Program-made: the position numbers and the translations under genes
Notes under the pieces: generated by a model
The model's input: the letters and a program-made list of their open reading frames with translations, nothing else
Told to the model about the DNA's origin: nothing
The model's database searches: none
Origin: Jhaorihella thermophila
Lineage (GTDB): Bacteria > Pseudomonadota > Alphaproteobacteria > Rhodobacterales > Rhodobacteraceae
DNA length: 64,000 nucleotides
NCBI RefSeq assembly: GCF_900108275.1
Contig: NZ_FNVD01000002.1
Span: 62,001-126,000 of the forward strand
Direction of reading: 5' to 3'
Shown: positions 18,113-26,290 of the stretch, piece by piece
How positions within the stretch are numbered: the stretch's first letter is position 1
Layout of the letters: every line of letters starts with the position of its first letter

Positions 18113-19552
18113 ATGGCGCGCCACGGCACTTTCAGAATTCGCCTTCCCTTGATCGCCCTGTTGGCGATTACGGCGTTCTTTGGCGGCTGCGCGCCCGATC
18201 TCGATGCCATCCGCAAGGATCCGTCCTTCACGTCCACCGACACCGGCGGCACCTGGCTGGCCCGCCGGGTCGAGGCGTTGGGCATCCCCCATGACGGGCG
18301 CGGCGGCTTCTACCTGCTGGACGATGGCGCCGAGGCGCTGGCGATACGCCTGGGGCTGGCCGAGCGCGCCCAGCGCACCATCGACGCGCAGTATTACCTT
18401 CTGCACGACGACGCGGCCGGGCATCTTTTCACCGAAAGCCTGCTGGAGGCTGCCGACCGCGGCGTGCGGGTGCGGCTTCTGATCGACGACATGGACACCG
18501 CGCAATACGACGCGATGATGGTGGCGCTGGACCGGCATCCCAATTTCGAGATCCGCCTTTTCAACCCGTTCTCTCGCGCGCTCAAGCTGGTGTCGTCGGC
18601 CTTCGACTTCCGGCGCGTGAACCGCCGGATGCACAACAAGTCGATGACCTTCGACAATGTCGTGACCATCGTCGGCGGCCGCAATATCGGCGACGAATAT
18701 TTCGCCGCGCGCGAAGACAGCAATTACGACGACCTCGACGTGCTTGGCGCCGGTCCGGTGGCGCGGGACGTGTCCGAGAATTTTGACGAGTTCTGGAACA
18801 GCAGGTTCGCGGTTCCGGTCGCGGCCATCGTGCGCGACAAGGACAAGCAGCTCAGCTACGATGAGGCGCGGCGAATCCTGAAAAAGCTGGCAGAAGAGGC
18901 GCGCAAGGGCCCGTATGGCACCGCCCTGCAAGGTCGCTTCGCCCATCGCTTCGAACGCAGGGATTTCCGGCTGACCTGGGCCCCCTACAAGGTGGTATCG
19001 GACCCGCCGGAAAAGGCCGGCGGCCAGACCGATGACGGCCGGTCGATCCTCGCGGACGTCTTGGCGCCCTACATCCGGCAGGCCCGAAAGGAATTGATCG
19101 TCGTGTCGGCCTATTTCGTGCCGCGCCGTCGCGGGGTGCAGTATCTCACGGCGTTGGCGGATCGGGGCCTCAGGGTCGTCGTGCTGACCAATTCGCTTGA
19201 GTCCACCGACGTCGCCCCGGTGCATGCGCATTATTCCCACGCGCGAAGGGCACTGCTGGAGGGCGGCGTGGAGTTGTGGGAGCTGCGCCCCGACAAGGAC
19301 CGACCCGACAGATCGCTGCTGAAGCTCGGCCAGTCGCAGTCCAGCCTGCACGCCAAGGCCTTCGTGATCGATCGCCGTTACATGTTCATCGGTTCCTTCA
19401 ACTGGGATCCGCGCTCGGTCCGAATGAACGGCGAGATGGGGATTCTGATCGATTCGCCGGCCATGGCCGAACCGGCCGTCCGGCATTTCGAAGCGGGTCT
19501 TGCCGATGGCGCCTACAGGCTAAAGCTTGATGAAAACGGCCAGGTCACCTGA
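18113..19552 (+). CDS. Phospholipase D-family lipoprotein (cardiolipin synthase C-like), C-terminus cut by in-frame TGA
   Basis: A 479-residue protein with a lipoprotein-like signal (FFGGC, C26) and two PLD domains. HKD motif 1 is HNKSMTFDN within a typical context ending GGRNIGDEY; motif 2 is HAKAFVIDRRYMFIGSFNWD. Relatives such as ClsC/YmdC make cardiolipin or transfer phosphatidyl groups at the envelope. Translation ends at a TGA (19550-19552), but the same frame continues to 19669 with WARHRSEPFTSFW and FYGLLPIGGQL, matching the family's usual C-terminus. The TGA stands where a Trp codon is expected, so 39 residues are lost if it is a real stop. Confidence 0.85.
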   Translation: MARHGTFRIRLPLIALLAITAFFGGCAPDLDAIRKDPSFTSTDTGGTWLARRVEALGIPHDGRGGFYLLDDGAEALAIRLGLAERAQRTIDAQYYLLHDDAAGHLFTESLLEAADRGVRVRLLIDDMDTAQYDAMMVALDRHPNFEIRLFNPFSRALKLVSSAFDFRRVNRRMHNKSMTFDNVVTIVGGRNIGDEYFAAREDSNYDDLDVLGAGPVARDVSENFDEFWNSRFAVPVAAIVRDKDKQLSYDEARRILKKLAEEARKGPYGTALQGRFAHRFERRDFRLTWAPYKVVSDPPEKAGGQTDDGRSILADVLAPYIRQARKELIVVSAYFVPRRRGVQYLTALADRGLRVVVLTNSLESTDVAPVHAHYSHARRALLEGGVELWELRPDKDRPDRSLLKLGQSQSSLHAKAFVIDRRYMFIGSFNWDPRSVRMNGEMGILIDSPAMAEPAVRHFEAGLADGAYRLKLDENGQVT

Positions 19553-19681
19553 CTGGAGAAACGGGATGCGCGAACCTGGGCGCGCCACAGGTCGGAACCC
19601 TTCACTTCGTTCTGGAACAAGGTCGTCAGCGGCTTCTATGGCCTCCTGCCGATCGGCGGCCAGCTCTGACCCTCGGGCGGG

Positions 19682-20236
19682 TCAGCCGCCGGCTTCGACC
19701 AACGGATAGGATGCCAGTTCTTCATGCACCGCGCCCTCGTGATGCAGGATCGACCGGAACAGACCGAAGGCGCGGACCGGGACCGGCGGCAGCGCGAAAT
19801 TCCCGTGCGCCTCGATGAACCGCCCCAGCCGCGCCGCCCCGCCCCGGCTCAGCCCGCGCCCGAACCGGGCGATCGTCACATGGGGGCGATAGCGGGTCCG
19901 GTCCGGCTGAATCCCTGCCCGCCGGGCAGCCGAAAGAACCTGTTCGCGCAGGCCCAGAAGATCCGGCGCCGGATCGGCGACGACAAACAGCACCCTGGGC
20001 GTCCGGCCACCAAACACCCCCAAACCCGAAAGCCGAAGATCGAACCCCGGCGCGCGCAGGGCCTGCAACTCGGCATCAAGTGCTTCCAGCGCTTCCTCCG
20101 GCTGGTCGTCGAGAAACGCCAGCGTCAGATGCAGGTTGTCGCGCGGCACCGCGCGCCCCACCGGCAATCGGGCCTGCAGGCGGCGAATGTCGCGCACCGC
20201 CGCGTCGGGCAGACCGATGGCCAGAAAGGCGCGCAT
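19682..20236 (-). CDS. thpR: RNA 2',3'-cyclic phosphodiesterase
   Basis: A 184-residue 2H phosphoesterase (formerly 2'-5' RNA ligase). Both HxTx motifs are present: HLTLAF and HVTIARF. It opens 2',3'-cyclic phosphates on RNA ends. The ATG at 20236 (MRAFLAIGLPD) matches the conserved family N-terminus; the longer frame extends antisense into the neighbouring dehydrogenase gene. It begins 4 bases after that gene's stop, so the two form one operon. Confidence 0.9.
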   Translation of the reverse strand: MRAFLAIGLPDAAVRDIRRLQARLPVGRAVPRDNLHLTLAFLDDQPEEALEALDAELQALRAPGFDLRLSGLGVFGGRTPRVLFVVADPAPDLLGLREQVLSAARRAGIQPDRTRYRPHVTIARFGRGLSRGGAARLGRFIEAHGNFALPPVPVRAFGLFRSILHHEGAVHEELASYPLVEAGG

Positions 20237-20240
20237 GCGC

Positions 20241-21227
20241 TCACAGCATCGACGGCACCACCTGATCGGGCGGACGGTGCCCGTCCTCGAAGGTCTTGAT
20301 GTTGATGATGACCTTCTCGCCCATCTCGATCCGGCCCTCGACCGTGGCCGAACCCATGTGCGGCAACAGCACCACGTTGGGCAACTGGCGCAGGCGCGGG
20401 TTGACTTCGGTGCCGTGCTCATAGACGTCCAGCCCCGCGCCCGCGATCTCTCCGGCACGGATCATGCGGGTCAGCGCATTTTCGTCGATCACCTCGCCGC
20501 GCGAGGTATTCACGATGACCGCCGTGGGCTTCATCAGCTTCAACCGCCGCGCGTTCATCAGGTGAAATGTCGAGGGCGTCGAGGGGCAGTTGACCGAGAT
20601 CACGTCCATCCGCGCCACCATCTGGTCGAGGCTCTCCCAATAGGTCGCCTCGAGCTCTTCCTCGATCTCGGGCCGCAGGCGATGGCGGTTGTGGTAATGG
20701 ATCTGCATGCCAAAGGCCCGCGCCCGCCGCGCCACGGCCTGCCCGATCCGCCCCATGCCCAGGATACCCAGCCGCCGGCCGCCCAGACGCCCGCCCAAAA
20801 ACGCAGTGGGTGACCAGCCGGCCCATTCGCCGCGCTGCATCACCGCCATGCCTTCGGGCAGGCGGCGCGTGACCGCGAGGATCAGCGCCATGGTCATGTC
20901 GGCGGTGTCATCGGTCAGAACGCCCGGCGTGTTCGAAACCAGGATCCCGCGCTGCCGCGCCGTCGCCACGTCGATGTGATCCACCCCGGCGCCGTAATTG
21001 GCGATCAGCTTCAGCCGATCGCCCACCTGGCCCAGCAGGCTGGCATCCAGCGTATCCGAAAGCGTCGGCACCAGCACGTCCGCCTCGCGCGTCGCCGCAA
21101 TCAGCTCATCGCGGGTCATGGGCGTGTCGTCCTCGCGCAGCCTGACGTCGAACAGTTCGCTCAGCCGGGTTTCCACCACTTCGGGCAACCGTCGCGTAAC
21201 GACAACACTCAATCGCTCTCTTGGCAC
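20241..21227 (-). CDS. D-2-hydroxyacid dehydrogenase (glyoxylate reductase-like)
   Basis: A 328-residue NAD(P)-dependent D-isomer-specific hydroxyacid dehydrogenase. Motifs: IANYGAGVDHIDV, the dinucleotide-binding LGILGMGRIGQAVARRARAF, VNTSRGEVIDENAL with the substrate-site Arg context, the catalytic Glu in GAGLDVYEHGTEVN, and the catalytic His in LLPHMGSATVEGR. Glyoxylate/hydroxypyruvate reduction is the most likely reaction. I chose a GTG start at 21227 (VPRERLSVVVTRRLPE) with GGGAGAG upstream, because earlier in-frame codons add a non-conserved stretch. Confidence 0.88.
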   Translation of the reverse strand: MPRERLSVVVTRRLPEVVETRLSELFDVRLREDDTPMTRDELIAATREADVLVPTLSDTLDASLLGQVGDRLKLIANYGAGVDHIDVATARQRGILVSNTPGVLTDDTADMTMALILAVTRRLPEGMAVMQRGEWAGWSPTAFLGGRLGGRRLGILGMGRIGQAVARRARAFGMQIHYHNRHRLRPEIEEELEATYWESLDQMVARMDVISVNCPSTPSTFHLMNARRLKLMKPTAVIVNTSRGEVIDENALTRMIRAGEIAGAGLDVYEHGTEVNPRLRQLPNVVLLPHMGSATVEGRIEMGEKVIINIKTFEDGHRPPDQVVPSML

Positions 21228-21356
21228 CTGCGCTCTCCCAACACTTTTCAAATCAGCCCGTGCAGTGGCATCGTGGCGCAGGATCCCACGGGGCACAAGA
21301 ACCCCATGCGCAAATGACGCAGGCAATTTCGAAACAACGATTCGATCGGGCAGGAC

Positions 21357-21902
21357 ATGACAGTTTCAGGGACAGTGAAACGCACGCTGGCCGCGGCGTG
21401 CGCGGCGGTTCTGACCATTTCCGGGGCGGCGGGGGCGGATGGCGCAAAGGTCGTACCCGCCGCCGCCGGACAGGCGCGCGGCCCGGTGACCAACCTGCCG
21501 CTGCCGCGCTTCGTTTCGCTCAAGACCGACAAGGGCAATGCGCGGCGCGGGCCCTCGCTGACGCATCGCATCGACTGGGTGTTCACCCGTCGCGGCATGC
21601 CGCTGCAGGTGACCGCCGAATACGGCCATTGGCGCCGGGTGCGTGACCGCGACGGACAGGGCGGCTGGGTGCATTACGCGCTGCTTTCGGGGGTGCGCAC
21701 GGTTCTGGTCGAACAGGACATGCTGACCGCGCATGCGCTTCCGAACCCGCAATCGCCGGCAGTGGCCGCCTTCGAGCTTGGCGTCGTGGCGCGCTTGGGC
21801 GACTGCATCCCCGACTGGTGCGAGATCTCCGCCGGCGGCCACGAAGGCTGGGTGCCCAAGACGGCACTGTGGGGTGTCGCACCCGACGAAATCAGGGACT
21901 GA
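21357..21902 (+). CDS. Secreted SH3-domain protein
   Basis: A 181-residue protein with a signal peptide (about residues 1-27) and two bacterial SH3-like domains. The first contains NARRGPSLTHRIDWVFTRRG, then YGHWRRVRDRDGQGGWVHYALL; the second contains LGDCIPDWCEISAGGHEGWV. Such proteins bind peptidoglycan or modulate cell-wall enzymes in the periplasm. It is divergent from the dehydrogenase gene and separated by 67 bases from the HAD gene downstream. Confidence 0.85.
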   Translation: MTVSGTVKRTLAAACAAVLTISGAAGADGAKVVPAAAGQARGPVTNLPLPRFVSLKTDKGNARRGPSLTHRIDWVFTRRGMPLQVTAEYGHWRRVRDRDGQGGWVHYALLSGVRTVLVEQDMLTAHALPNPQSPAVAAFELGVVARLGDCIPDWCEISAGGHEGWVPKTALWGVAPDEIRD

Positions 21903-21969
21903 CCGGCCATTGCATCGCCCGCTTCCCCGGCGCTATTTCTGAACCGCAACAGCAACGGGCCCGGGCTAC

Positions 21970-22671
21970 ATGACAGGTTCTCTCACCACGATCGGCTTCG
22001 ACGCGGACGACACGCTCTGGCACAACGAACGCTTCTTTCGCGGCACGCAGGAACGGTTCGCGGGCCTCTTGCGCGACTATACCGAGCCGGATCACCTGCT
22101 CGAACGGCTGCTTGACGCCGAACGCCGCAACGTCGGCCGCTACGGCTACGGGGTCAAGGGGTTCACCCTGTCGATGATCGAAACCGCGATCGAAGTCACC
22201 GAGGAACAGGTGCCTGCGCGCGTGATCCGGCAGCTGATCGAGGCGGGGCAGGACATGCTGGCCCATCCGATCGAGCTATTGCCGCACGCCCGCGATGCGG
22301 TCGAGGCGCTCGCCGGCGACTTCCGCATCCTGCTCATCACCAAGGGCGAGCTGCTCGACCAGGAACGCAAACTGGCCGCCTCGGGATTGGGAGATCTGTT
22401 CGACGCGGTGGAAATCGTCTCCGAAAAGACCCCGGACGTCTACGCCCGCATCTTCGCCGGCCATGGCGAAGGGCCCGAACGGTCCATGATGGTGGGCAAT
22501 TCGATGAAATCCGACGTCCTTCCGGCGCTGCAGGCGGGCGGTTGGGGCGTCTATGTTCCACACGGCCTGACATGGGAACTGGAACACGCCGAGGAACCGC
22601 TCGGCGCCCCCCGGTATCGCAGCCTGCCCCATCTCGGCGACTTGCCCGATCTCGTGGCCGCGATCGCCTGA
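21970..22671 (+). CDS. HAD-family hydrolase
   Basis: A 233-residue haloacid dehalogenase superfamily phosphatase. Motif I is FDADDTLW (nucleophile D11 and acid D13), motif II LLITKGE, motif III the Lys of SEKTPDVYARIF, and motif IV VGNSMKSDVLPAL. The helical cap between motifs I and II marks subfamily I. The substrate is unknown. It ends a plus-strand block and is followed by a dispersed two-hairpin repeat. Confidence 0.87.
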   Translation: MTGSLTTIGFDADDTLWHNERFFRGTQERFAGLLRDYTEPDHLLERLLDAERRNVGRYGYGVKGFTLSMIETAIEVTEEQVPARVIRQLIEAGQDMLAHPIELLPHARDAVEALAGDFRILLITKGELLDQERKLAASGLGDLFDAVEIVSEKTPDVYARIFAGHGEGPERSMMVGNSMKSDVLPALQAGGWGVYVPHGLTWELEHAEEPLGAPRYRSLPHLGDLPDLVAAIA

Positions 22672-22701
22672 TCCCGCCTCCCCGCCCCGCACCGCCCATC
22701 C

Positions 22702-22826
22702 CCTTCATCTTGCCCGAAAATACTCCGGGGAGCGCGAGGGGCAGCGCCCCTCGCACCTGTGCTCCGCCCCCGGCGCAACGGGCAACGCCCCGCGCACCGG
22801 TCGGACGCGCCGCGCCGGTCCGAAAC
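22702..22826. repeat. Dispersed two-hairpin repeat, copy 3 (expanded)
   Basis: Head TTCATCTTGCCCGAAAATACTC, hairpin A GCGAGGGGC-AGC-GCCCCTCGC, then extra GC-rich hairpin-like sequence and a variant of hairpin B (CGGTCGGACGCG / CGCGCCGGTCCG). It lies between the convergent HAD phosphatase and sensor kinase genes. Confidence 0.75.
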
Positions 22827-22852
22827 CGCCGCACCGGACACCTGCACGCCGC

Positions 22853-24238
22853 TCAACGCGGCAGCCGCATCAGCACCCGCAACCCGCCCTCGGCGCGGTT
22901 CTCCAGCGTGATGCTGCCCCCTTGCGCGGTCAGGATGCTGCGGGCGATGGACAGGCCCAGCCCCGTCCCGCCGGTTTCGCGCGACCGCGACCGCTCCAGC
23001 CGCACGAACGGCTCGAACACCCGCGACAGTTCCGCCTCGGGAATGCCGGGGCCGTCATCCTCGACCACCACCACGCCGTCGGCGCGCACCGCCACCCGGG
23101 CCCGCCCACCATAGCGCACGGCATTGCCGATCACGTTGCGAAGGGCGCGACGCGTGGCGGCCGGGCGCAGACGCGCCGAAACTGCCCCCTCGGGGGCAAT
23201 GAACGTCACCTCTTCGCCCGCCTCCGCCATCTCGGCGCACAGCGCGCCCACATAGTCGCCCAGATCCACCGTCTCGGCCGGTTCGCTTTCCGCCATGCCG
23301 CGGGCAAAGGACAGCGTCGCCTCCACCATCTGCTGCATCTCTTCGATCGAGGCCACCAGCCGTTCGCGCGTCTCATCGTCATCCACCATCTCTGCCCGCA
23401 CACGCAGCGCCGTCAGCGGCGAACGCAGATCATGCCCCAGCGCGGCCAGAAGCTGCGTGCGGTCATCGACGAACCGCCGGATCCGATCCTGCATCTCGTT
23501 GAAGGCCCGCGTCAGTCGCTGCAACTCTTCGGGCCCTCCCACCGGCACCGGGGCCACGGGCTCCCCCCGACCGAACCGGGTGGCCGCATCCGCCAGCGCC
23601 CTGAGCGGCCCCGTCAGCCGCCCCAACGCCACCCAGACCGCCAGGGCGATCACCACCGCGCTGACGACAAAGGTCATTACCGCCGGAAAGGCCCATTGCA
23701 CGGGCGGTCTGTGAAACCGCGTCTCGACATTCAGCCAGTTCCCCGACGCCACCCGGATCGACACCTCCATCCGCACCGCTGCCACCCTCGTCGTGCCCAT
23801 CATCGCCCGGTGCATGCGGCGCATCTCGTCCGATACCTGCGGCGCCCAACGGTGATCCCGGTCGCGCAGGCGCACCCGCTCATGCACCTCGACGCGCACG
23901 TCCGGCCCCGGCTTGCGGCCAAGATAGCGCGCCAGCCGCGCGGCAAGGAACGGGTTCGCATGTTCGGGATGATCCACCGCGGGTTCGTCGTCCAGCGAAA
24001 ACCTAACCAGGGGCGAATTGGCCGCCGCAAGGATCACCGGGGCCTGCTCGGGCGGAGATTCGTCCAGCAGCTGCGCGACGTTGGCCGCCCGCGCCGCCGC
24101 CTCCTGCGCCAGCGCGGTCTGCACGGCCAGGCTGCGCTCGCCGGCAAAGAACCACAGGATCAACAACTGAGCGACCCCCAGCGCGGCCAGAATCACCAGC
24201 AGCAACCGGCCGCGCAGGGATCGTGGCGCCAGCCTCAT
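22853..24238 (-). CDS. Sensor histidine kinase
   Basis: A 461-residue two-component kinase. It has a first transmembrane segment (about 8-28), a periplasmic domain of about 135 residues, a second membrane segment (about 165-188), a HAMP domain, an H-box HDLRSPLTALR, an N-box RNVIGNAVRYGG, G1 DDGPGIP and G2 GTGLGLSI. It senses an unknown envelope signal and phosphorylates the response regulator encoded 4 bases overlapped upstream. The genes across the divergent gap encode Met/His-rich and DUF302 proteins, which makes a metal or redox stimulus worth considering. Confidence 0.92.
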   Translation of the reverse strand: MRLAPRSLRGRLLLVILAALGVAQLLILWFFAGERSLAVQTALAQEAAARAANVAQLLDESPPEQAPVILAAANSPLVRFSLDDEPAVDHPEHANPFLAARLARYLGRKPGPDVRVEVHERVRLRDRDHRWAPQVSDEMRRMHRAMMGTTRVAAVRMEVSIRVASGNWLNVETRFHRPPVQWAFPAVMTFVVSAVVIALAVWVALGRLTGPLRALADAATRFGRGEPVAPVPVGGPEELQRLTRAFNEMQDRIRRFVDDRTQLLAALGHDLRSPLTALRVRAEMVDDDETRERLVASIEEMQQMVEATLSFARGMAESEPAETVDLGDYVGALCAEMAEAGEEVTFIAPEGAVSARLRPAATRRALRNVIGNAVRYGGRARVAVRADGVVVVEDDGPGIPEAELSRVFEPFVRLERSRSRETGGTGLGLSIARSILTAQGGSITLENRAEGGLRVLMRLPR

Positions 24239-24954
24239 TCCATCACCTCGACATCGCAGGCCAGGCAATAGCCGCCGCCGCGCACCGTCGTTATCAGTTC
24301 CGGCGCCGAGGGATCACGTTCGATCTTGCGGCGCAGACGGCTGACCTGGTTGTCGATGGTGCGGTCAAAGACATGCGCCTCGCGCCCCGAGGTCAGGTCA
24401 AGCAGCTGATCGCGGCTCAGCACGAAGCGAGGGCGTTCCAGCAAAACCGTCAGCAGTTTGAACTCGGCCGTGGTCAGGCGCACCTCGCGCCCCTTGTCAT
24501 CGGTCAGCAGCCGCCGGTCGCTGTCCAGCACCCAGCGGTCAAAGCGGTAACGGTGGCCTTCGATCCGCTCGGCCCCGGGCCCGCGTGCGGCCCGGCGCAG
24601 GATCGCCTTGATCCGCGCCAGCAATTCGCGCGGGTTGAACGGCTTGGGCAGATAGTCGTCGGCCCCGATCTCGAGCCCCACGATGCGGTCGGTGTCCTCG
24701 CCCAGCGCGGTCAGCATCAGGATCGGCGCCACGCCCTGCGCCGAAAGCCTGCGACAGACCGACAACCCGTCCTCGCCCGGCATCATCACGTCCAAAACGA
24801 TCAGGTCGAACCGCCCGGCCTTCAGTTTTGCGTCCATGTCCTCGGCATCGCGGGCGGTGGTGGCGCGATAGCCGTTGCGCTCCAGATAACGGCTGACGGC
24901 ATCGCGGATCTCGCGGTGATCATCGACGATCAGGATATGGGGGCGGTCGCTCAT
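24235..24954 (-). CDS. OmpR-family response regulator
   Basis: A 239-residue regulator with receiver domain (acidic pair D11-D12, phosphoacceptor D55 in LIVLDVMMPGEDG) and a C-terminal winged helix ending TVRGGGYCLACDVEVME. It is the first gene of the kinase operon, with stop/start overlap (ATGA). It faces the divergent EF-hand gene across 197 bases, so autoregulation and control of that gene are both plausible. I found no convincing pair of tandem OmpR-type sites. Confidence 0.93.
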   Translation of the reverse strand: MSDRPHILIVDDHREIRDAVSRYLERNGYRATTARDAEDMDAKLKAGRFDLIVLDVMMPGEDGLSVCRRLSAQGVAPILMLTALGEDTDRIVGLEIGADDYLPKPFNPRELLARIKAILRRAARGPGAERIEGHRYRFDRWVLDSDRRLLTDDKGREVRLTTAEFKLLTVLLERPRFVLSRDQLLDLTSGREAHVFDRTIDNQVSRLRRKIERDPSAPELITTVRGGGYCLACDVEVME

Positions 24955-25151
24955 GCCCCCATATCTAGCGACTTCCCGCCACGGGCGGCACCCGTTCGGC
25001 CGGGGTTTTTGTCACGGAATGTATCAACCGCGTCCCTTGCGACAAACCGATACCAAATACGACCAGACCCGGGGTAGTCCCGTTACGGAAATGCCCCAGA
25101 TCGGGGGTGTCACAAGCGGAACGCTCCGCATCAACCTCAAGGAGGCAAGAC

Positions 25152-25688
25152 ATGACACGCAAGAGTTTCTACGCACTGACGCTCGCCACCACCACGGCCA
25201 TCGTCGCCGGCCTGACCGTTCCGGCGGTCGCCCATGACTGGGGCGGAAAGGGCAAGGATGGTCCCCGTCACGAACGGATGATGGGCGAAGGGCACGGCAT
25301 GATGGGCCGCATGATGATGCGTCACGGAATGATGGGCGGCATGATGCACCAGATGATGCAGCAGTTCGATGCCAACGATGACGGCGAGGTGACGCCCGAC
25401 GAGCTGCGCGCCGGCCTGACCGCCAAGCTCAAGGAATTCGACGCCGACGGCAACGGCACGCTGTCGCTGGACGAATTCGAGGCGCTCCACACCGCCATGA
25501 TGCGCGAACACACGGTGGACAAGTTCCAGTTCCTCGATGACGATGGAGATGGACAGGTCACCGCAGAGGAGATCGCCAAACCCGCCAGGATGATGGAACA
25601 ACGCCAGAAGATGCGCGAGAAGTGGCGGGAAAACCACCCGCGCCGCGGCGGTATGGGCCGGATGATGCAGGGCGACGACAACAACTGA
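25152..25688 (+). CDS. Secreted EF-hand protein with Met/His-rich segment
   Basis: A 178-residue exported protein with a signal peptide (about 1-27, ending AVA-HDW). Residues 43-69 hold 13 methionines and 3 histidines (MMG, MMM, HGMMGGMM patterns), a composition seen in copper-handling proteins. Three EF-hand loops follow at residues 73-84 (DANDDGEVTPDE), 97-108 (DADGNGTLSLDE) and 129-140 (DDDGDGQVTAEE). It may therefore bind both calcium and a thiophilic metal in the periplasm. The ATG at 25152 follows AAGGAGGCAAG. It is divergent from the two-component genes and is followed by a strong terminator. Confidence 0.85.
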   Translation: MTRKSFYALTLATTTAIVAGLTVPAVAHDWGGKGKDGPRHERMMGEGHGMMGRMMMRHGMMGGMMHQMMQQFDANDDGEVTPDELRAGLTAKLKEFDADGNGTLSLDEFEALHTAMMREHTVDKFQFLDDDGDGQVTAEEIAKPARMMEQRQKMREKWRENHPRRGGMGRMMQGDDNN

Positions 25689-25699
25689 CACCGGGGACG

Positions 25700-25731
25700 G
25701 GCGCGGGCGATACCGCGCCCTTTCCTTTTTG
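25700..25731 (+). terminator. Rho-independent terminator after the EF-hand gene
   Basis: A perfect 8-bp stem (GGGCGCGG at 25700-25707 / CCGCGCCC at 25714-25721), loop GCGATA, and tail TTTCCTTTTT. It would end or attenuate transcription before the small peptide and DUF302 genes. Confidence 0.85.
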
Positions 25732-25744
25732 AACGGAGGAAACG

Positions 25745-25858
25745 ATGATGGGTTACGGCATGGGCGGCATGGGGCTGTTCGGCGGGCTTTTCGGGCTGCT
25801 GGTCTTCATTTTTCTGGTGCTCGCCATAGCTGCCCTGATAAAGTATCTCAAATCCTGA
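25745..25858 (+). CDS. 37-residue Met/Gly-rich single-span membrane peptide
   Basis: A very short gene, ATG at 25745 with CGGAGGAAACG directly upstream, stop at 25858. The product starts MMGYGMGGMGLFGG and continues as one hydrophobic helix (about residues 11-32) with a basic tail, IKYLKS. The N-terminal Met/Gly motif resembles that of the EF-hand protein just upstream. I know no named family for it; it resembles the membrane part of SHOCT-type small proteins. It is followed 18 bases later by a DUF302 gene, so the two are likely co-translated. Confidence 0.7.
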   Translation: MMGYGMGGMGLFGGLFGLLVFIFLVLAIAALIKYLKS

Positions 25859-25876
25859 ATATGGAGGGAGACGGAC

Positions 25877-26263
25877 ATGTCCTATACCATCGATCGGCTG
25901 ATTGCCTCGGGCGACATGGCCGAGATCGAAGAGCGCGTGCGCAAGGCGCTGACCAGCCACGGGTTCGGCGTGCTGACGGAAATCGACGTCAAGGCGACGA
26001 TGAAGAAGAAAATCGACAAGGACATGCCCGGCTACAAGATTCTGGGCGCATGCAATCCGAACATGGCCTGGCAGGCGATCGGCATTGAACCGCGTGTCGG
26101 CGCGATGCTGCCCTGCAACGTGATCCTGCGCGAGGTGGACGGCGGGATCGAGGTCAGCGCAATCGACCCCGAGGCCTCGATGGCCGCGATCGACAACCCG
26201 CGGCTCAAGGAAGTCGCAGGCCAGGTGCGCGACATGCTCGAGGACGTGATCGCCGAGATCTGA
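25877..26263 (+). CDS. DUF302 protein
   Basis: A 128-residue cytoplasmic DUF302 protein: HGFGVLTEIDVKATMKKKI, then GYKILGACNPNMAWQAIGIEPRVGAMLPCNVILRE, the family core with its two conserved Cys-containing segments. DUF302 genes are often found near metal, sulfur or redox functions, but no reaction is established. GGAGGGAG precedes the ATG at 25877. It completes a small plus-strand unit with the EF-hand and membrane-peptide genes. Confidence 0.88.
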   Translation: MSYTIDRLIASGDMAEIEERVRKALTSHGFGVLTEIDVKATMKKKIDKDMPGYKILGACNPNMAWQAIGIEPRVGAMLPCNVILREVDGGIEVSAIDPEASMAAIDNPRLKEVAGQVRDMLEDVIAEI

Positions 26264-26290
26264 GCCGCGCTCACCCGACCTTGCCGCCGC

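Noticed and set aside
25011-25090. GTCACGGAA (25011) and GTTACGGAA (25082) as response-regulator sites
   Set aside because: The copies are 71 bases apart, whereas OmpR-type sites are usually tandem at 10-11 bases, so chance is as likely.
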